DNA of 63,385 bases from WLMZ01 sp039920665 (GTDB lineage Bacteria > Actinomycetota > Acidimicrobiia > Acidimicrobiales > Ilumatobacteraceae), in contig JBDSDH010000272.1 of assembly GCA_039920665.1 (NCBI GenBank), positions 1 through 63,385 on the forward strand, read 5' to 3'. Under the pieces are notes generated by a model that searched no databases, had not been told where the DNA came from, and saw only the letters and a list, made by a program, of their open reading frames with translations. Shown here in pieces: positions 1 to 8,079 of the stretch. Position 1 is the stretch's first letter, and every line of letters starts with the position of its first letter. The translations under genes and the position numbers were made by a program.

Positions 1-554
1 AGCACCTGTTCGTCGGTGATCGGCCGGAAGTCCCAGACATCGACGCCGACGTTGACCTGGTGACCGTTCGCCTGCCACTTCTCGTGCACGTGACCGTGGA
101 GAAGGAGTTGGCCGGTGTCGACCGGGCGGGCCGAGACGTATCGATCGGCATCGTGGCTGTCGCCTGCATACGGGAAGTGGCATGCGAGCGCATCGATACC
201 GCCGATGACGACCGGCACCACGCCCTGGTGAATCTCCGCGAACCCAGCCTCGCGATAGATCTGCAGCCAGTGCTCGCTCTTGGCGCCATGACCCGACCAA
301 CAGCGGTCGTGGTTGCCCGTGACGAGCACCTTGCGGCCGCGCAACCGGCGGACGAATCCGAGCGATCGCTCGATGTCGCCCATTGCAACATCTCCGAGCA
401 CCCACACATCGTCATCGTTGGTGACGGTTTCGTTCCAGCGTGCAACGAGGAATTCGTTCATCGCCTTGACGTCGACGAACGGACGATGGCAGTAGCGGAT
501 GATGTTGGCGTGCCCGAAGTGTTGGTCGCTCGTCCAGAAGCGGCGGTTGCTCAC
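1..554 (-). CDS. Metallophosphoesterase, C-terminal part beyond the window
   Basis: The protein begins at a GTG whose last bases overlap the fcl stop codon (GTGA, 551-554), and 184 codons are visible before the frame leaves the window. All calcineurin-type phosphoesterase blocks are present: SDQHFGH (D10, H12), LGD (residues 53-55), GNHD (80-83), a lone His in CHFPY (126) and GHVH (154-157). These residues form a two-metal centre that hydrolyses phosphoester bonds. The SDxHFGHxNII opening is typical of small cytosolic phosphoesterases of unknown substrate. The 4-nt overlap indicates translational coupling to fcl, but a role in nucleotide-sugar metabolism would be guesswork. There is no ATG start, and the frame is identified from its motifs. 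Confidence 0.88.
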   Translation of the reverse strand, partial: MSNRRFWTSDQHFGHANIIRYCHRPFVDVKAMNEFLVARWNETVTNDDDVWVLGDVAMGDIERSLGFVRRLRGRKVLVTGNHDRCWSGHGAKSEHWLQIYREAGFAEIHQGVVPVVIGGIDALACHFPYAGDSHDADRYVSARPVDTGQLLLHGHVHEKWQANGHQVNVGVDVWDFRPITDEQV

Positions 555-1573
555 TCGTTCGGGTCGCGCTCGGCTTCGCCCCGGTTGGCGCGGTACCAGC
601 CGAGCGTGCGTCGGAGGCCATCGTCGAACGCGACCTGTGCCCGCCAGCCGAGCAATGCTTCGGCTCGATCAGCCGAGACTCGACGTCGTGGTTGGCCGTC
701 GGGCTTGCTCGGATCCCACACGAGTTCGCCCTTGAAACCAACGAGCTCGGCGATCGTCTCGATGGTCTCGCGGATGGTGACCTCGTGGTCGTTACCGAGG
801 TTGATCGGGTCGGTACCGACGTGTTCGGCAGCGGCCAGCACGATTGCTTCGGCAGCGTCCTCGACGAACAGGTATTCGCGACTGGCCCGGCCGGTGCCCC
901 AGACGTCGATCTTGTCGGCGCCGGACTCCTGGGCCTCGACGCACTTCTTGATCAGCGCCGGAATGACGTGCGAAACCGACGGATGGAACTTGTCGCCGGG
1001 TCCATAGAGATTGGTGGGGATCAGGTAGACAAACTGCTGGCCGTACTGTTGGGCGTTGACCTGGGCATGGATCAGCAGCGCCTTCTTGGCGATGCCGTAC
1101 GGTGCATTGGTTTCTTCCGGGTAGCCATCCCACAAGCTGGCCTCATGGAACGGCACCGGCGTGAACTTGGGGTACGAGCAGACGGTCCCGACAAGCGTGG
1201 TCTTGGGCTGCGATGCCGCCGTCCGGGCGGCCTCGATCACATAGGTGCCCATCATCAGGTTGTCGAGGTACAGCGGTGCGGGTGCGACCTGGTTGTAGCC
1301 GATACCGCCGACCCGGGCCGCAAGGTGGATCACGTGTCGGGGGTGATGGTCGGCCAACATCTGCTCGGCGGTGCCAGGCACGGTGAGGTCGTAATCAGCG
1401 CTGCGTGGGGCGACGACGTCAGCGCCGCGGGCCCGCAGTTTCTCGACCACAACTCGACCGAGAAATCCGGACCCGCCGGTGACCACGACCTTGACGCCGT
1501 GCCAGGAGCCGGCCGCCGGAGCAGGCTCATGGGCCGAATCGAGCGCGGGTTCGCAAGCAGGTTCGAGGCTCAT
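551..1573 (-). CDS. fcl: GDP-L-fucose synthase (NAD-dependent epimerase/reductase)
   Basis: 340 aa. A short variable N-terminus (about 25 residues) precedes the Rossmann motif VTGGSGFLG. The family-specific stretch AARVGGIGYN, the catalytic Ser in CSYPK and the YxxxK pair in PYGIAKKALL are all intact, as is NLYGPGDKFHP. The enzyme epimerises and reduces GDP-4-keto-6-deoxymannose to GDP-L-fucose, the step after Gmd, and gmd lies at 11.3 kb. Start: ATG at 1573 with TAGCAT 9 nt upstream, matching the leaderless pattern of this window. The metallophosphoesterase follows with a GTGA overlap. The identity is strong; exact product stereochemistry (fucose versus another 6-deoxyhexose) cannot be read from sequence. 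Confidence 0.9.
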   Translation of the reverse strand: MSLEPACEPALDSAHEPAPAAGSWHGVKVVVTGGSGFLGRVVVEKLRARGADVVAPRSADYDLTVPGTAEQMLADHHPRHVIHLAARVGGIGYNQVAPAPLYLDNLMMGTYVIEAARTAASQPKTTLVGTVCSYPKFTPVPFHEASLWDGYPEETNAPYGIAKKALLIHAQVNAQQYGQQFVYLIPTNLYGPGDKFHPSVSHVIPALIKKCVEAQESGADKIDVWGTGRASREYLFVEDAAEAIVLAAAEHVGTDPINLGNDHEVTIRETIETIAELVGFKGELVWDPSKPDGQPRRRVSADRAEALLGWRAQVAFDDGLRRTLGWYRANRGEAERDPNE

Positions 1574-1582
1574 TGATTGACG

Positions 1583-1588
1583 ATGCTA
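1583..1588 (-). promoter_or_regulatory. Leaderless -10 hexamer for fcl (TAGCAT)
   Basis: On the minus strand TAGCAT ends 9 nt before the fcl ATG, with no ribosome-binding site between. This is one of 13 TANNNT hexamers placed 6-10 nt before a start codon in the window. Confidence 0.5.
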
Positions 1589-1602
1589 CGGGCCGAGCAG
1601 TC

Positions 1603-2679
1603 ATGATGGAGATCGTGAGGGTCGCCTACACCTTGGAACAGTGCTGGCACCGGGTGCCCGGGGGCACGGGAGTCGCTGCATTGCGAACCGCTGAGGCGAT
1701 GGATGCCTTGGTCGGCATCGAGTTGATCGGCGTTGCCGGTCGACACGCCACCGCTCCGCCCGACGAGTGGCTCCCGACCATCCCGTGGCGCGAACTGCCG
1801 ATCGGTTCGCCGTGGTTGTACGAGAGTTGGTTGTACGCCCGGTGGCCCAGGCCCGAGTCGGTCACTGGACCGGTCGACGTCGTCCACGCCACCACGCTCA
1901 TCCCGTGCCCGACCCGCAAACCGTTGGTGGTCACGCTGCACGACCTGGCGTTCATGCACCGGCCGGAACAGTTCACTCGCCACGGCAACCGCATCTTCCG
2001 CCGCAGCCTCGAGCTCACCAAACGGTGGGCGGACCTGATCCTGTGCTGCTCGCAAGCCACGCTCGACGACTGCCTCCACGCTGGCCTGGCGGCCGATCGT
2101 CTCCGCCACGTGCCGCTCGGGGTCGACTTCGAACACGCCTCCCCGGCCGACATCCATCGGGTGCGCACGAGCTACACCCTGCCCGAGCGATACCTGTTGT
2201 TCGTCGGCACGGTGGAGCCGCGCAAGAACCTCAAACGCCTGACCCAGGCAATCCAACTGCTCGACGAACCGTTGCCGCTGGTGGTCGCCGGTGCCGAGGG
2301 ATGGGGCGATGCCGCGGCCGGTGTGTCCGGCGATGTGCGGTTCCTCGGATTCGTGCCGCGCCAGGACCTGTGGGCGCTGTACGCGGGAGCGCATGCCTTC
2401 TGCTACCCGAGCGTGCACGAGGGCTACGGCCTCCCGGTGCTGGAAGCAATGGCCCAGGGAACGCCTGTCGTGACGAGCATGGACACCGCCACCGAGGAGG
2501 CTGCCGATGGCGCCGCTGTGTTGGTCGATCCGAACGACACCGCGGACATCGCCCGCGGCATCGCCGAGGCGATCGGCCGTCGCGCCGAGTTGGCCGCCAA
2601 GGGTCGGCACCGGGTCGCGCAGGCCACCTGGCACAACACGGCTGAGCTGACACTCGCCGCCTACCGCGAACTTGGCTAG
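1603..2679 (+). CDS. GT4-family glycosyltransferase (first of three in tandem)
   Basis: 358 aa. The N-terminal acceptor domain has a glycine-rich loop (PGGTGVAALR). The C-terminal GT-B domain shows VGTVEPRKNLKRL and the E-x7-E donor-binding element in EGYGLPVLEAMAQGTP. It would transfer a sugar from a nucleotide donor to a glycan acceptor at the cytosolic face of the membrane. ATG 1603 is preferred over the in-frame TTG at 1573, because the TTG would overlap the start of divergent fcl. The next glycosyltransferase begins 12 nt after the stop. Acceptor and donor are unknown; GDP-mannose or GDP-fucose is plausible from the neighbours only. Confidence 0.85.
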   Translation: MMEIVRVAYTLEQCWHRVPGGTGVAALRTAEAMDALVGIELIGVAGRHATAPPDEWLPTIPWRELPIGSPWLYESWLYARWPRPESVTGPVDVVHATTLIPCPTRKPLVVTLHDLAFMHRPEQFTRHGNRIFRRSLELTKRWADLILCCSQATLDDCLHAGLAADRLRHVPLGVDFEHASPADIHRVRTSYTLPERYLLFVGTVEPRKNLKRLTQAIQLLDEPLPLVVAGAEGWGDAAAGVSGDVRFLGFVPRQDLWALYAGAHAFCYPSVHEGYGLPVLEAMAQGTPVVTSMDTATEEAADGAAVLVDPNDTADIARGIAEAIGRRAELAAKGRHRVAQATWHNTAELTLAAYRELG

Positions 2680-2682
2680 GTT
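2677..2682 (+). promoter_or_regulatory. -10 hexamer overlapping a stop codon (TAGGTT)
   Basis: TAGGTT ends 8 nt before the ATG at 2691. Its first three bases are the TAG stop of the preceding glycosyltransferase. This suggests an internal leaderless promoter within the glycosyltransferase run. Confidence 0.45.
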
Positions 2683-2690
2683 GTCCGACC

Positions 2691-3815
2691 ATGTCGGGCT
2701 CACCTGTTCCGGTGGCCGTCAACCTGCTGTGGTGTGTGCCCGGTGCGGTCGGTGGCAGCGAGGAATACCTCGTCCGTCAACTCGTCGGGCTCGCTGCGAT
2801 CGAGTCGGCGGTGGTGCCGACGCTGTACGTCCTGCCGGGGTTCGCCGCGGCTCATCCCGAACTGGCCGCCGTGTTCCGGATGGTCGAGGCCAAGGTCGAC
2901 GGAGCGAACCGTGCCCGCCGGGTGTTGGCCGAACACATGTGGTTGGCCCGTGAGACGAGCGGCAGTCGACTCGTCCATCACGGTGGCGGAACCCTGCCGG
3001 GCAAACCCGCCAAAGGATCGGCCACCGTCTTGACGATTCACGATCTGCAATACCGCACCTTCCCGCAGTACCTCAGCAACAACAAGCGCCGTTATCTGCA
3101 GTGGACGATGCCTCGCTCGGCCAAACGGGCCACCGTCATCGCGACACCCACCGAATACGTGCGCCAGACGGTGATCGAGGCCTACGCGATCGATCCGGAT
3201 CGGGTGATGGTGGTGCCGCACGGGATCGAGCCGACGCTCGGGCACCGGGCGACGGGAGAAGCCGAACTGCGCGAGAAGTACGCGCTCGGCGACGGGCCGG
3301 TCCTGGTTCTGCCGGCAATGACCCATCCCCACAAGGGGCACCAGTTTCTGCTCGATGTGATGGCGACCCACTGGACGGACCCGGCGCTGCGGCTGGTGTT
3401 GATCGGCGGTGCGGGCTCGCACGAAGGGGCCGTGATGCGTTCGATCGAGGCGCTCGGATTGGGCGACCGGGTGTTGCGGCCGGGGCGGGTCTCGGCCGAA
3501 GATCGCGACGGTTTGCTGTCGCTCGCGATGGCGATGGTGTTCCCCAGCGAGTACGAGGGTTTCGGCGCTCCGGTCATCGAGGCAATGGTGCTCGGCGTGC
3601 CGGTCATCTGCAGCGACCGAACGTGCCTGCCCGAGGTGGCGGGTGACGCGGCGATCGTGGTGCCGTTGGAACTCGATGCGTGGGCCGGGGTGCTCGACGA
3701 AGCCCGTTGGCGACGATCGGAACTGAGTCGCGCAGGTCGGGCCCGGGCCACCCGGTTCACGTCGGTCACATCGGCCGAGGCGCTGCTCGATGTCTATGCC
3801 CGGGCGCTCGGATGA
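2691..3815 (+). CDS. GT4-family glycosyltransferase (second in tandem)
   Basis: 374 aa. The N-terminal loop PGAVGGSEEYLVRQL is the acceptor-side glycine loop of GT4 enzymes. The C-terminal domain has PAMTHPHKGHQFLLD and EYEGFGAPVIEAMVLGVPV (the E-x7-E donor site). Predicted to be a cytosolic glycosyltransferase for surface polysaccharide or glycolipid. Its stop overlaps the next gene's start (ATGA, 3812-3815), so the two are probably co-translated. There is no ribosome-binding site; a TAGGTT -10 lies 8 nt upstream of the ATG. Confidence 0.85.
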   Translation: MSGSPVPVAVNLLWCVPGAVGGSEEYLVRQLVGLAAIESAVVPTLYVLPGFAAAHPELAAVFRMVEAKVDGANRARRVLAEHMWLARETSGSRLVHHGGGTLPGKPAKGSATVLTIHDLQYRTFPQYLSNNKRRYLQWTMPRSAKRATVIATPTEYVRQTVIEAYAIDPDRVMVVPHGIEPTLGHRATGEAELREKYALGDGPVLVLPAMTHPHKGHQFLLDVMATHWTDPALRLVLIGGAGSHEGAVMRSIEALGLGDRVLRPGRVSAEDRDGLLSLAMAMVFPSEYEGFGAPVIEAMVLGVPVICSDRTCLPEVAGDAAIVVPLELDAWAGVLDEARWRRSELSRAGRARATRFTSVTSAEALLDVYARALG

Positions 3816-5077
3816 CCCGCCGTTCGCGACCGGGACTGAAACTGGCCGTGCTCTGTCCCCACTTCGAACCCGACACCGCTCCGACGGGTACGGTGATGAC
3901 CCGCATTGTCCACGAACTCGCTGCGCTCGGCCACGAGATCCATGTCGTCACTGCCCTGCCGTGGTACCGCCATCACGCAATCGAGCCGGGATGGACCGGG
4001 AAGTGGATCCGTCGCGAGCGCACCGATTGGGGCTCGATCACCCGGGTCCATCCGTTTCCTGGTGACGACAAGGCCAATCTGGCCCGCCGTGCGCTGGGCT
4101 TCGCCGGGTTCAGTGCGCTGGCCGGCGTTGCCGGTCTACGTGGCGGACGGGTCGATGGAGTGCTGTCGATGTCGCCGCCGCTCACGAACGGTCTGATCGG
4201 CTGGTCGATGAAGGTGGTGCGCCGCGGACCGCTCGTGTTCAACATCCAGGACATCTTCCCCGACGCCGCAGTCGAGACCGGGGCGATCACCAACAGCAAG
4301 ATCATCGCCGTGGCCCGTTGGCTCGAACGGGTCAGCTATCACCGCAGCGACGCGGTCACCGTGCTCAGCGACGATCTTCGGGACAACGTCGTTGCCAAGG
4401 TGCGACCCGGGTTCGCCCAGCGTGTACGCGTGATCCCGAACTTCGTGCTGACCGAACAGATCCGGCCGCTCGACCGAATGACGTCGTACCGGGCCGAGCT
4501 CGGGATCGGCGGCGAACCGGTCGTGCTCTACGCCGGCAATGTCGGGTTCTCCCAGTCGCTCGAACTGATCGTTGCTGCAGCAGTCGAGATGCCAGGCGTG
4601 ACGTTTGTGATCAACGGCGAAGGCTCGGCACGGGCCTCGATCGAATCGTCAATCGCTGGGCTGGCCAATGTTCGCTTGGCCCCGTTCCAACCGGCTGAGC
4701 GGCTGGCCGAGGTACTCGCCACGGGCGATATCCATGTTGTGCCGCTGCGGGCCGGATTGGGCCGGGTGAGCGTGCCGTCCAAGACCTACTCGATCCTTGC
4801 CGCAGGTCGTCCGGTGCTGGCGGCCATCGATGCCGGCACCGAAGTACCGCGAATCCTGGCCGAGTCCGGCGGCGGCGTCGCGATCGCTCCGGACGATCCA
4901 GAGGCGTTCGTGGCTGCGTTGCGCTCGATGTTGGCCGATCCGACCGGGCTCGCTCTGATGGGCAGAGCAGGGCGGACGTGGGTCGAGTCGGCAGCCTCGC
5001 CCGCAGCGGTCGCATCGACCTATGTCGACCTCTTCGTCGAACTCTCGCGACGGGGGATCGGATCGATCCGGCGCTAA
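3812..5077 (+). CDS. Glycosyltransferase, WcaI/WbuB-like (GT4)
   Basis: 421 aa. The opening LAVLCPHFEPDTAPTGTVM and the segment FNIQDIFPDAAVETGAI are characteristic of the WcaI/WbuB group of GT4 enzymes, which act on colanic-acid or O-antigen repeat units. The donor site is LYAGNVGFSQSLE followed by the conserved PSKTYSILAAGRPVLAAID. The start ATG 3812 overlaps the previous stop; a longer in-frame extension to 3680 would run through the upstream gene and is rejected. Probably adds a deoxy- or amino-sugar; the substrate is not determinable. Confidence 0.86.
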   Translation: MTRRSRPGLKLAVLCPHFEPDTAPTGTVMTRIVHELAALGHEIHVVTALPWYRHHAIEPGWTGKWIRRERTDWGSITRVHPFPGDDKANLARRALGFAGFSALAGVAGLRGGRVDGVLSMSPPLTNGLIGWSMKVVRRGPLVFNIQDIFPDAAVETGAITNSKIIAVARWLERVSYHRSDAVTVLSDDLRDNVVAKVRPGFAQRVRVIPNFVLTEQIRPLDRMTSYRAELGIGGEPVVLYAGNVGFSQSLELIVAAAVEMPGVTFVINGEGSARASIESSIAGLANVRLAPFQPAERLAEVLATGDIHVVPLRAGLGRVSVPSKTYSILAAGRPVLAAIDAGTEVPRILAESGGGVAIAPDDPEAFVAALRSMLADPTGLALMGRAGRTWVESAASPAAVASTYVDLFVELSRRGIGSIRR

Positions 5078-5080
5078 CCT
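5075..5080 (+). promoter_or_regulatory. -10 hexamer overlapping a stop codon (TAACCT)
   Basis: TAACCT ends 9 nt before the GTG at 5090, and its TAA is the stop codon of the upstream glycosyltransferase. No ribosome-binding site is present. Confidence 0.45.
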
Positions 5081-5089
5081 CGCATACTC

Positions 5090-6019
5090 GTGGCTCCTAG
5101 TTCGTCTGCCAATAAAGTCGCCAAGCTCGCTCAGAAGGGCAAAGGCAAGAAGGTCCGCTTCCAAGGCGGCGTCGTCTTTCCGGCTGTCATTGTCGGTGTG
5201 CTCGTGCTGCTCATCCCACTCATCGTCTACGCCCGCCAGAGCCGGCCCGGACCTGGTGAGGGCGAGCCGACCATCAACCAGCACTGGCACGCGGCGTACA
5301 GCACGTATGTCTGTGACGAGAACGGGTTGCTGACGCTCCCGATCATCGCTGGCACGCTCGAGGAGCAGGACACGCAAGGCAACTTGATCAGCCAGAAGTT
5401 CCAGCGTTCGGGGATTCACTCCCATGGCGACGGTGTGATCCACTGGCACCCGTACACCGGCGCCGCGACCGGCACCAACGCCAGGCTCAAGGTGTTTCTC
5501 AACAACTACGACATCAAGTTGTCCGACAAAAAGCTCGAGCTGCCGGCCAGCCAGGGTGCGCAGGTGTACGAAGAGGGCACGTCGAAGTGCGCCATCGATG
5601 GTCAGGACAAGGACGCTTCGCTGAAGCTGTGGGTGTGGAGCAACTACTCCGACATCGGCAAGACCGATCCCGCGGTGTACACCGCCAACATGGGCGATGT
5701 CCGAGTCGATCGTGATGGCATGGTGTTCGTCGTCGCCTTCGTTCCCGACGATGTCGCGCCCGTCGCTCCCGACTACGCCTCCCGACTGCCTGAATTGGGT
5801 GCAGCCGACGGCAGTGGCCCGGTCACGCCGGACACCACCAGCACCGGCGACTCGGTCGCCCCCGACGGCTCCGTCGTGGTTCCCGAGACCGGCGACTCCA
5901 CACCTGGCGCCGGTTCCACCGCGACTTCCACGGTGACCACCGGTTCGACCGACACCACGACCGGCTCCACCACGCCGAGCACAGTGTCGGCGTCGAGCAC
6001 CGCCACGTCCGGCGGCTGA
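5090..6019 (+). CDS. Membrane-anchored extracytoplasmic protein with paired HxH motifs, unknown function
   Basis: 309 aa, not assigned to a named family. A basic N-terminus is followed by one membrane segment (about residues 28-46, VVFPAVIVGVLVLLIPLIVY). An outside domain carries HWH (H65, H67) and HSHGDGVIHWH (H110, H112, H118, H120), plus two cysteines that could pair. After about residue 235 the chain becomes a Ser/Thr/Pro/Gly-rich tail (about 75 residues). The six closely spaced histidines look like a metal site (Cu or Zn), which is inference. Start: GTG, 9 nt after a TAACCT hexamer. The gene overlaps the following pyrophosphorylase by one base (TGATG), so the two are likely co-expressed, but their functional link is unknown. 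Confidence 0.75.
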   Translation: MAPSSSANKVAKLAQKGKGKKVRFQGGVVFPAVIVGVLVLLIPLIVYARQSRPGPGEGEPTINQHWHAAYSTYVCDENGLLTLPIIAGTLEEQDTQGNLISQKFQRSGIHSHGDGVIHWHPYTGAATGTNARLKVFLNNYDIKLSDKKLELPASQGAQVYEEGTSKCAIDGQDKDASLKLWVWSNYSDIGKTDPAVYTANMGDVRVDRDGMVFVVAFVPDDVAPVAPDYASRLPELGAADGSGPVTPDTTSTGDSVAPDGSVVVPETGDSTPGAGSTATSTVTTGSTDTTTGSTTPSTVSASSTATSGG

Positions 6020-7023
6020 TGCGAGCCGTCGTCCTCGTCGGCGGGTTCGGGACGCGGTTGCGTCCGCTCACCCTGTCGGTTCCCAAGCCGATGCTGCCGG
6101 TTGGGCACGTCCCGATCATCGAGCGTCTGATCGGCAATCTCGTTCGTGGTGGCGTCACCGACGTGATCCTTGCGCTCGGATTCAAACCGGAACCGTTCGT
6201 CGAAGCCTTTCCTGATGGCACCTGCGCCGGAGCAACGCTGACCTACGCGGTCGAGCCAGAGCCTCTCGACACCGGTGGCGCGATCCGCTTCGCGGCACTG
6301 TTCGCCGGCATCGACGACACGTTTGTGGTGGTCAATGGTGACGTGCTCACCGATCTCGACATCGCCGCGCTGATTGACTTCCATCGATCTCGTGATGCCG
6401 AGATCACCCTGCATCTCACTCCGGTCGATGACCCGTCGGCGTTCGGTGTCGTCGACCGCGACGACAGCGGCCTGGTCAGCCGGTTCATCGAGAAGCCACC
6501 GCCGGGCACCGCGCCGAGCAACCTGATCAACGCCGGTACGTACGTGTTCGAGCCGACTGTGATCGAGCGGATCCCCGGTGGGCGACGAGTGTCGATCGAG
6601 CGTGAAATCTTTCCGTTGGTTGCCTCCGAGCAGCGGTTGTGGGCGATGCCCACTGACGACTATTGGGTCGACACCGGCCAGCCCGACCTGTATCTGCAGG
6701 CCAACCTCGACGTGATCAACGATCGCCGAGCCGTGCACCACCGGGCCCAGCCGATCCACGACGACGCCCACATCGGTGCCGATGTCGAGATCCTGACGTC
6801 GGTGATCGCGGCCGGGGTGGTCATCGGCGACGGCGCCTATGTGAGCAACTCGGTCATCCTCGGTGGCGCAGTGGTCGGGGCGGGCGCGACGATCAGCGGT
6901 TCGGTTGTGATGGGCACCATCGGTGCCGGCGCCGGGGTGTCGAACTGTGTGATCGGCGCCGATGCGACGATCGCCGATGGCGAGAGCCATGCCGACGAGC
7001 GGATTCCAGCACCCATTGCCTGA
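6019..7023 (+). CDS. NDP-sugar pyrophosphorylase (mannose-1-phosphate guanylyltransferase-like)
   Basis: 334 aa. The N-terminus VLVGGFGTRLRPLTLSVPKPMLPVG is the nucleotide-binding signature of sugar-phosphate nucleotidyltransferases (L-GG-x-G-TRL-RPLT, Lys in PKPM). VVNGDVLTD supplies the metal-binding Asp, and YWVDTGQPDLYLQANLD closes the catalytic domain. The last 80 residues show hexapeptide-like spacing of I/V and G, as in left-handed beta-helices. Forms NDP-sugar from sugar-1-phosphate. With phosphomannomutase, gmd and fcl in this window, GDP-mannose is the likeliest product, though a glucose-1-phosphate enzyme would look similar. ATG overlaps the previous TGA by one base. Confidence 0.8.
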   Translation: MRAVVLVGGFGTRLRPLTLSVPKPMLPVGHVPIIERLIGNLVRGGVTDVILALGFKPEPFVEAFPDGTCAGATLTYAVEPEPLDTGGAIRFAALFAGIDDTFVVVNGDVLTDLDIAALIDFHRSRDAEITLHLTPVDDPSAFGVVDRDDSGLVSRFIEKPPPGTAPSNLINAGTYVFEPTVIERIPGGRRVSIEREIFPLVASEQRLWAMPTDDYWVDTGQPDLYLQANLDVINDRRAVHHRAQPIHDDAHIGADVEILTSVIAAGVVIGDGAYVSNSVILGGAVVGAGATISGSVVMGTIGAGAGVSNCVIGADATIADGESHADERIPAPIA

Positions 7024-7046
7024 CCTCGCGCACCCGGTCTGACAGC

Positions 7047-7958
7047 ATGTCGACCATGCATCCCATGGTGGTCGGCGGCGCTGGGTTCCTCGGCTCGCAT
7101 CTCGTCGATCGGTTGCTCGCTGAGGGCTGCGCGACCGACGTCGTCGATGACCTGTCGACCTCGTCGCTCGGCAACCTCGCCGATGCGCGCGCCGCTGGCG
7201 GGGTGCTCAAGATCCACACCCTCGACGTACGCGCCGGAGACTTCGCGTCGCTGGTAGGGATGCGGCGACCCGATGTCATCTACCACCTCGCGCTGCTGAC
7301 GCCCGGTCAGCTTCGCCACGACCGCGACGGCACAGCGATCACGAACGTGCTCGCGGTGCTCGAGGCCGCCCGGCTGCATGGGGTCGCCAAGGTGGTCGTC
7401 GCTCTGCCTGCTGGTCACCTGTACGGCGATGTCCCAGCGCGAGAGTTGCCGGTCAAGGAGAGCCGCCCGTTCCAGCCGGTCGGCCTGCGGGGCGTGCTGG
7501 CCGCCACAGTGGTGAACCTGTTGTCGGTGTATCGCGACGAGTACTCGGTCGAGCACACCGCGCTTGCGATGAGTTCGGTCTACGGCCCGCGCCAGCGGCC
7601 AGCTGATGGTGTCGTCGCCTCATTTGCTGCCGCTGTCGCTGCCGGCCAGCCGATCGTGGTGCACGGCGATGGTCGCCAGACCCGCGACCTGCTGTACATC
7701 GACGATGCCGTCGATGCGCTGGTCCGCGCCGGTCACCGGGGCGGCGGACTCGTGGTCAATGTCGGCACCGGGGTCCAGACCTCGATCCGCGATCTCGCCG
7801 CCCTCGTCAGCCCCGCAACGCCGATCAGCAACGCCGCCCGCCGCCACGGAGACCTGACCCGAATCGCCGTCGCCCCCACCAGAGCGAGAATCCACCTCCA
7901 GTGGTCCCCCTGGACCGACGTGGCCACCGGCGTACGAGCCACCCTCGCCGCCCCCTGA
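7047..7958 (+). CDS. SDR/epimerase-fold protein lacking the catalytic Ser, Tyr and Lys
   Basis: 303 aa. The nucleotide-binding Gly motif (VVGGAGFLGSHL) and extended-SDR landmarks (VVDDLSTSSLGNL, SSVYGPRQRP, DLLYIDDAVDALV, VVNVGTG) are clear. The active site is not. Where relatives have a catalytic Ser before xYG, this protein reads LPAGHLYGD; where they have PYGxSK it reads PVGLRGV, so Tyr and Lys are missing. It probably binds NAD(P) but cannot act as a normal 4-epimerase or dehydratase. A regulatory or structural role in the sugar block, or decay of function, are alternatives. ATG 7047 is chosen over the in-frame ATG 7056; it lies 24 nt after the pyrophosphorylase. Confidence 0.78.
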   Translation: MSTMHPMVVGGAGFLGSHLVDRLLAEGCATDVVDDLSTSSLGNLADARAAGGVLKIHTLDVRAGDFASLVGMRRPDVIYHLALLTPGQLRHDRDGTAITNVLAVLEAARLHGVAKVVVALPAGHLYGDVPARELPVKESRPFQPVGLRGVLAATVVNLLSVYRDEYSVEHTALAMSSVYGPRQRPADGVVASFAAAVAAGQPIVVHGDGRQTRDLLYIDDAVDALVRAGHRGGGLVVNVGTGVQTSIRDLAALVSPATPISNAARRHGDLTRIAVAPTRARIHLQWSPWTDVATGVRATLAAP

Positions 7959-7989
7959 CCCGTCCCCGCCGCCCGCTCACGACGCTTGC

Positions 7990-8034
7990 CGCTGGCAGCA
8001 GATGTTGTCGTCGGTGCAACATCTGCTGCCAGCG
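7990..8034. repeat. 45-nt palindromic element, copy A (18-bp perfect stem, 9-nt loop)
   Basis: Arms CGCTGGCAGCAGATGTTG (7990-8007) and its exact reverse complement (8017-8034) flank a 9-nt loop. It lies between the SDR gene and the AbiEi/DUF559 gene. A second element of identical length and about 82% identity lies just after that gene (8993-9037). There is no T-tract, so a simple terminator is not the obvious reading. Confidence 0.8.
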
Positions 8035-8079
8035 CCCGTCGCAGCCCTGTCTGTAACACCCGAGGTTCAAACTGTCGCG

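Noticed and set aside
8002..8079. ATG 8002 as start of the AbiEi/DUF559 gene
   Set aside because: It lies in a perfect 18-bp hairpin and the extra 26 residues are not domain-like; ATG 8080 precedes the winged-helix directly.
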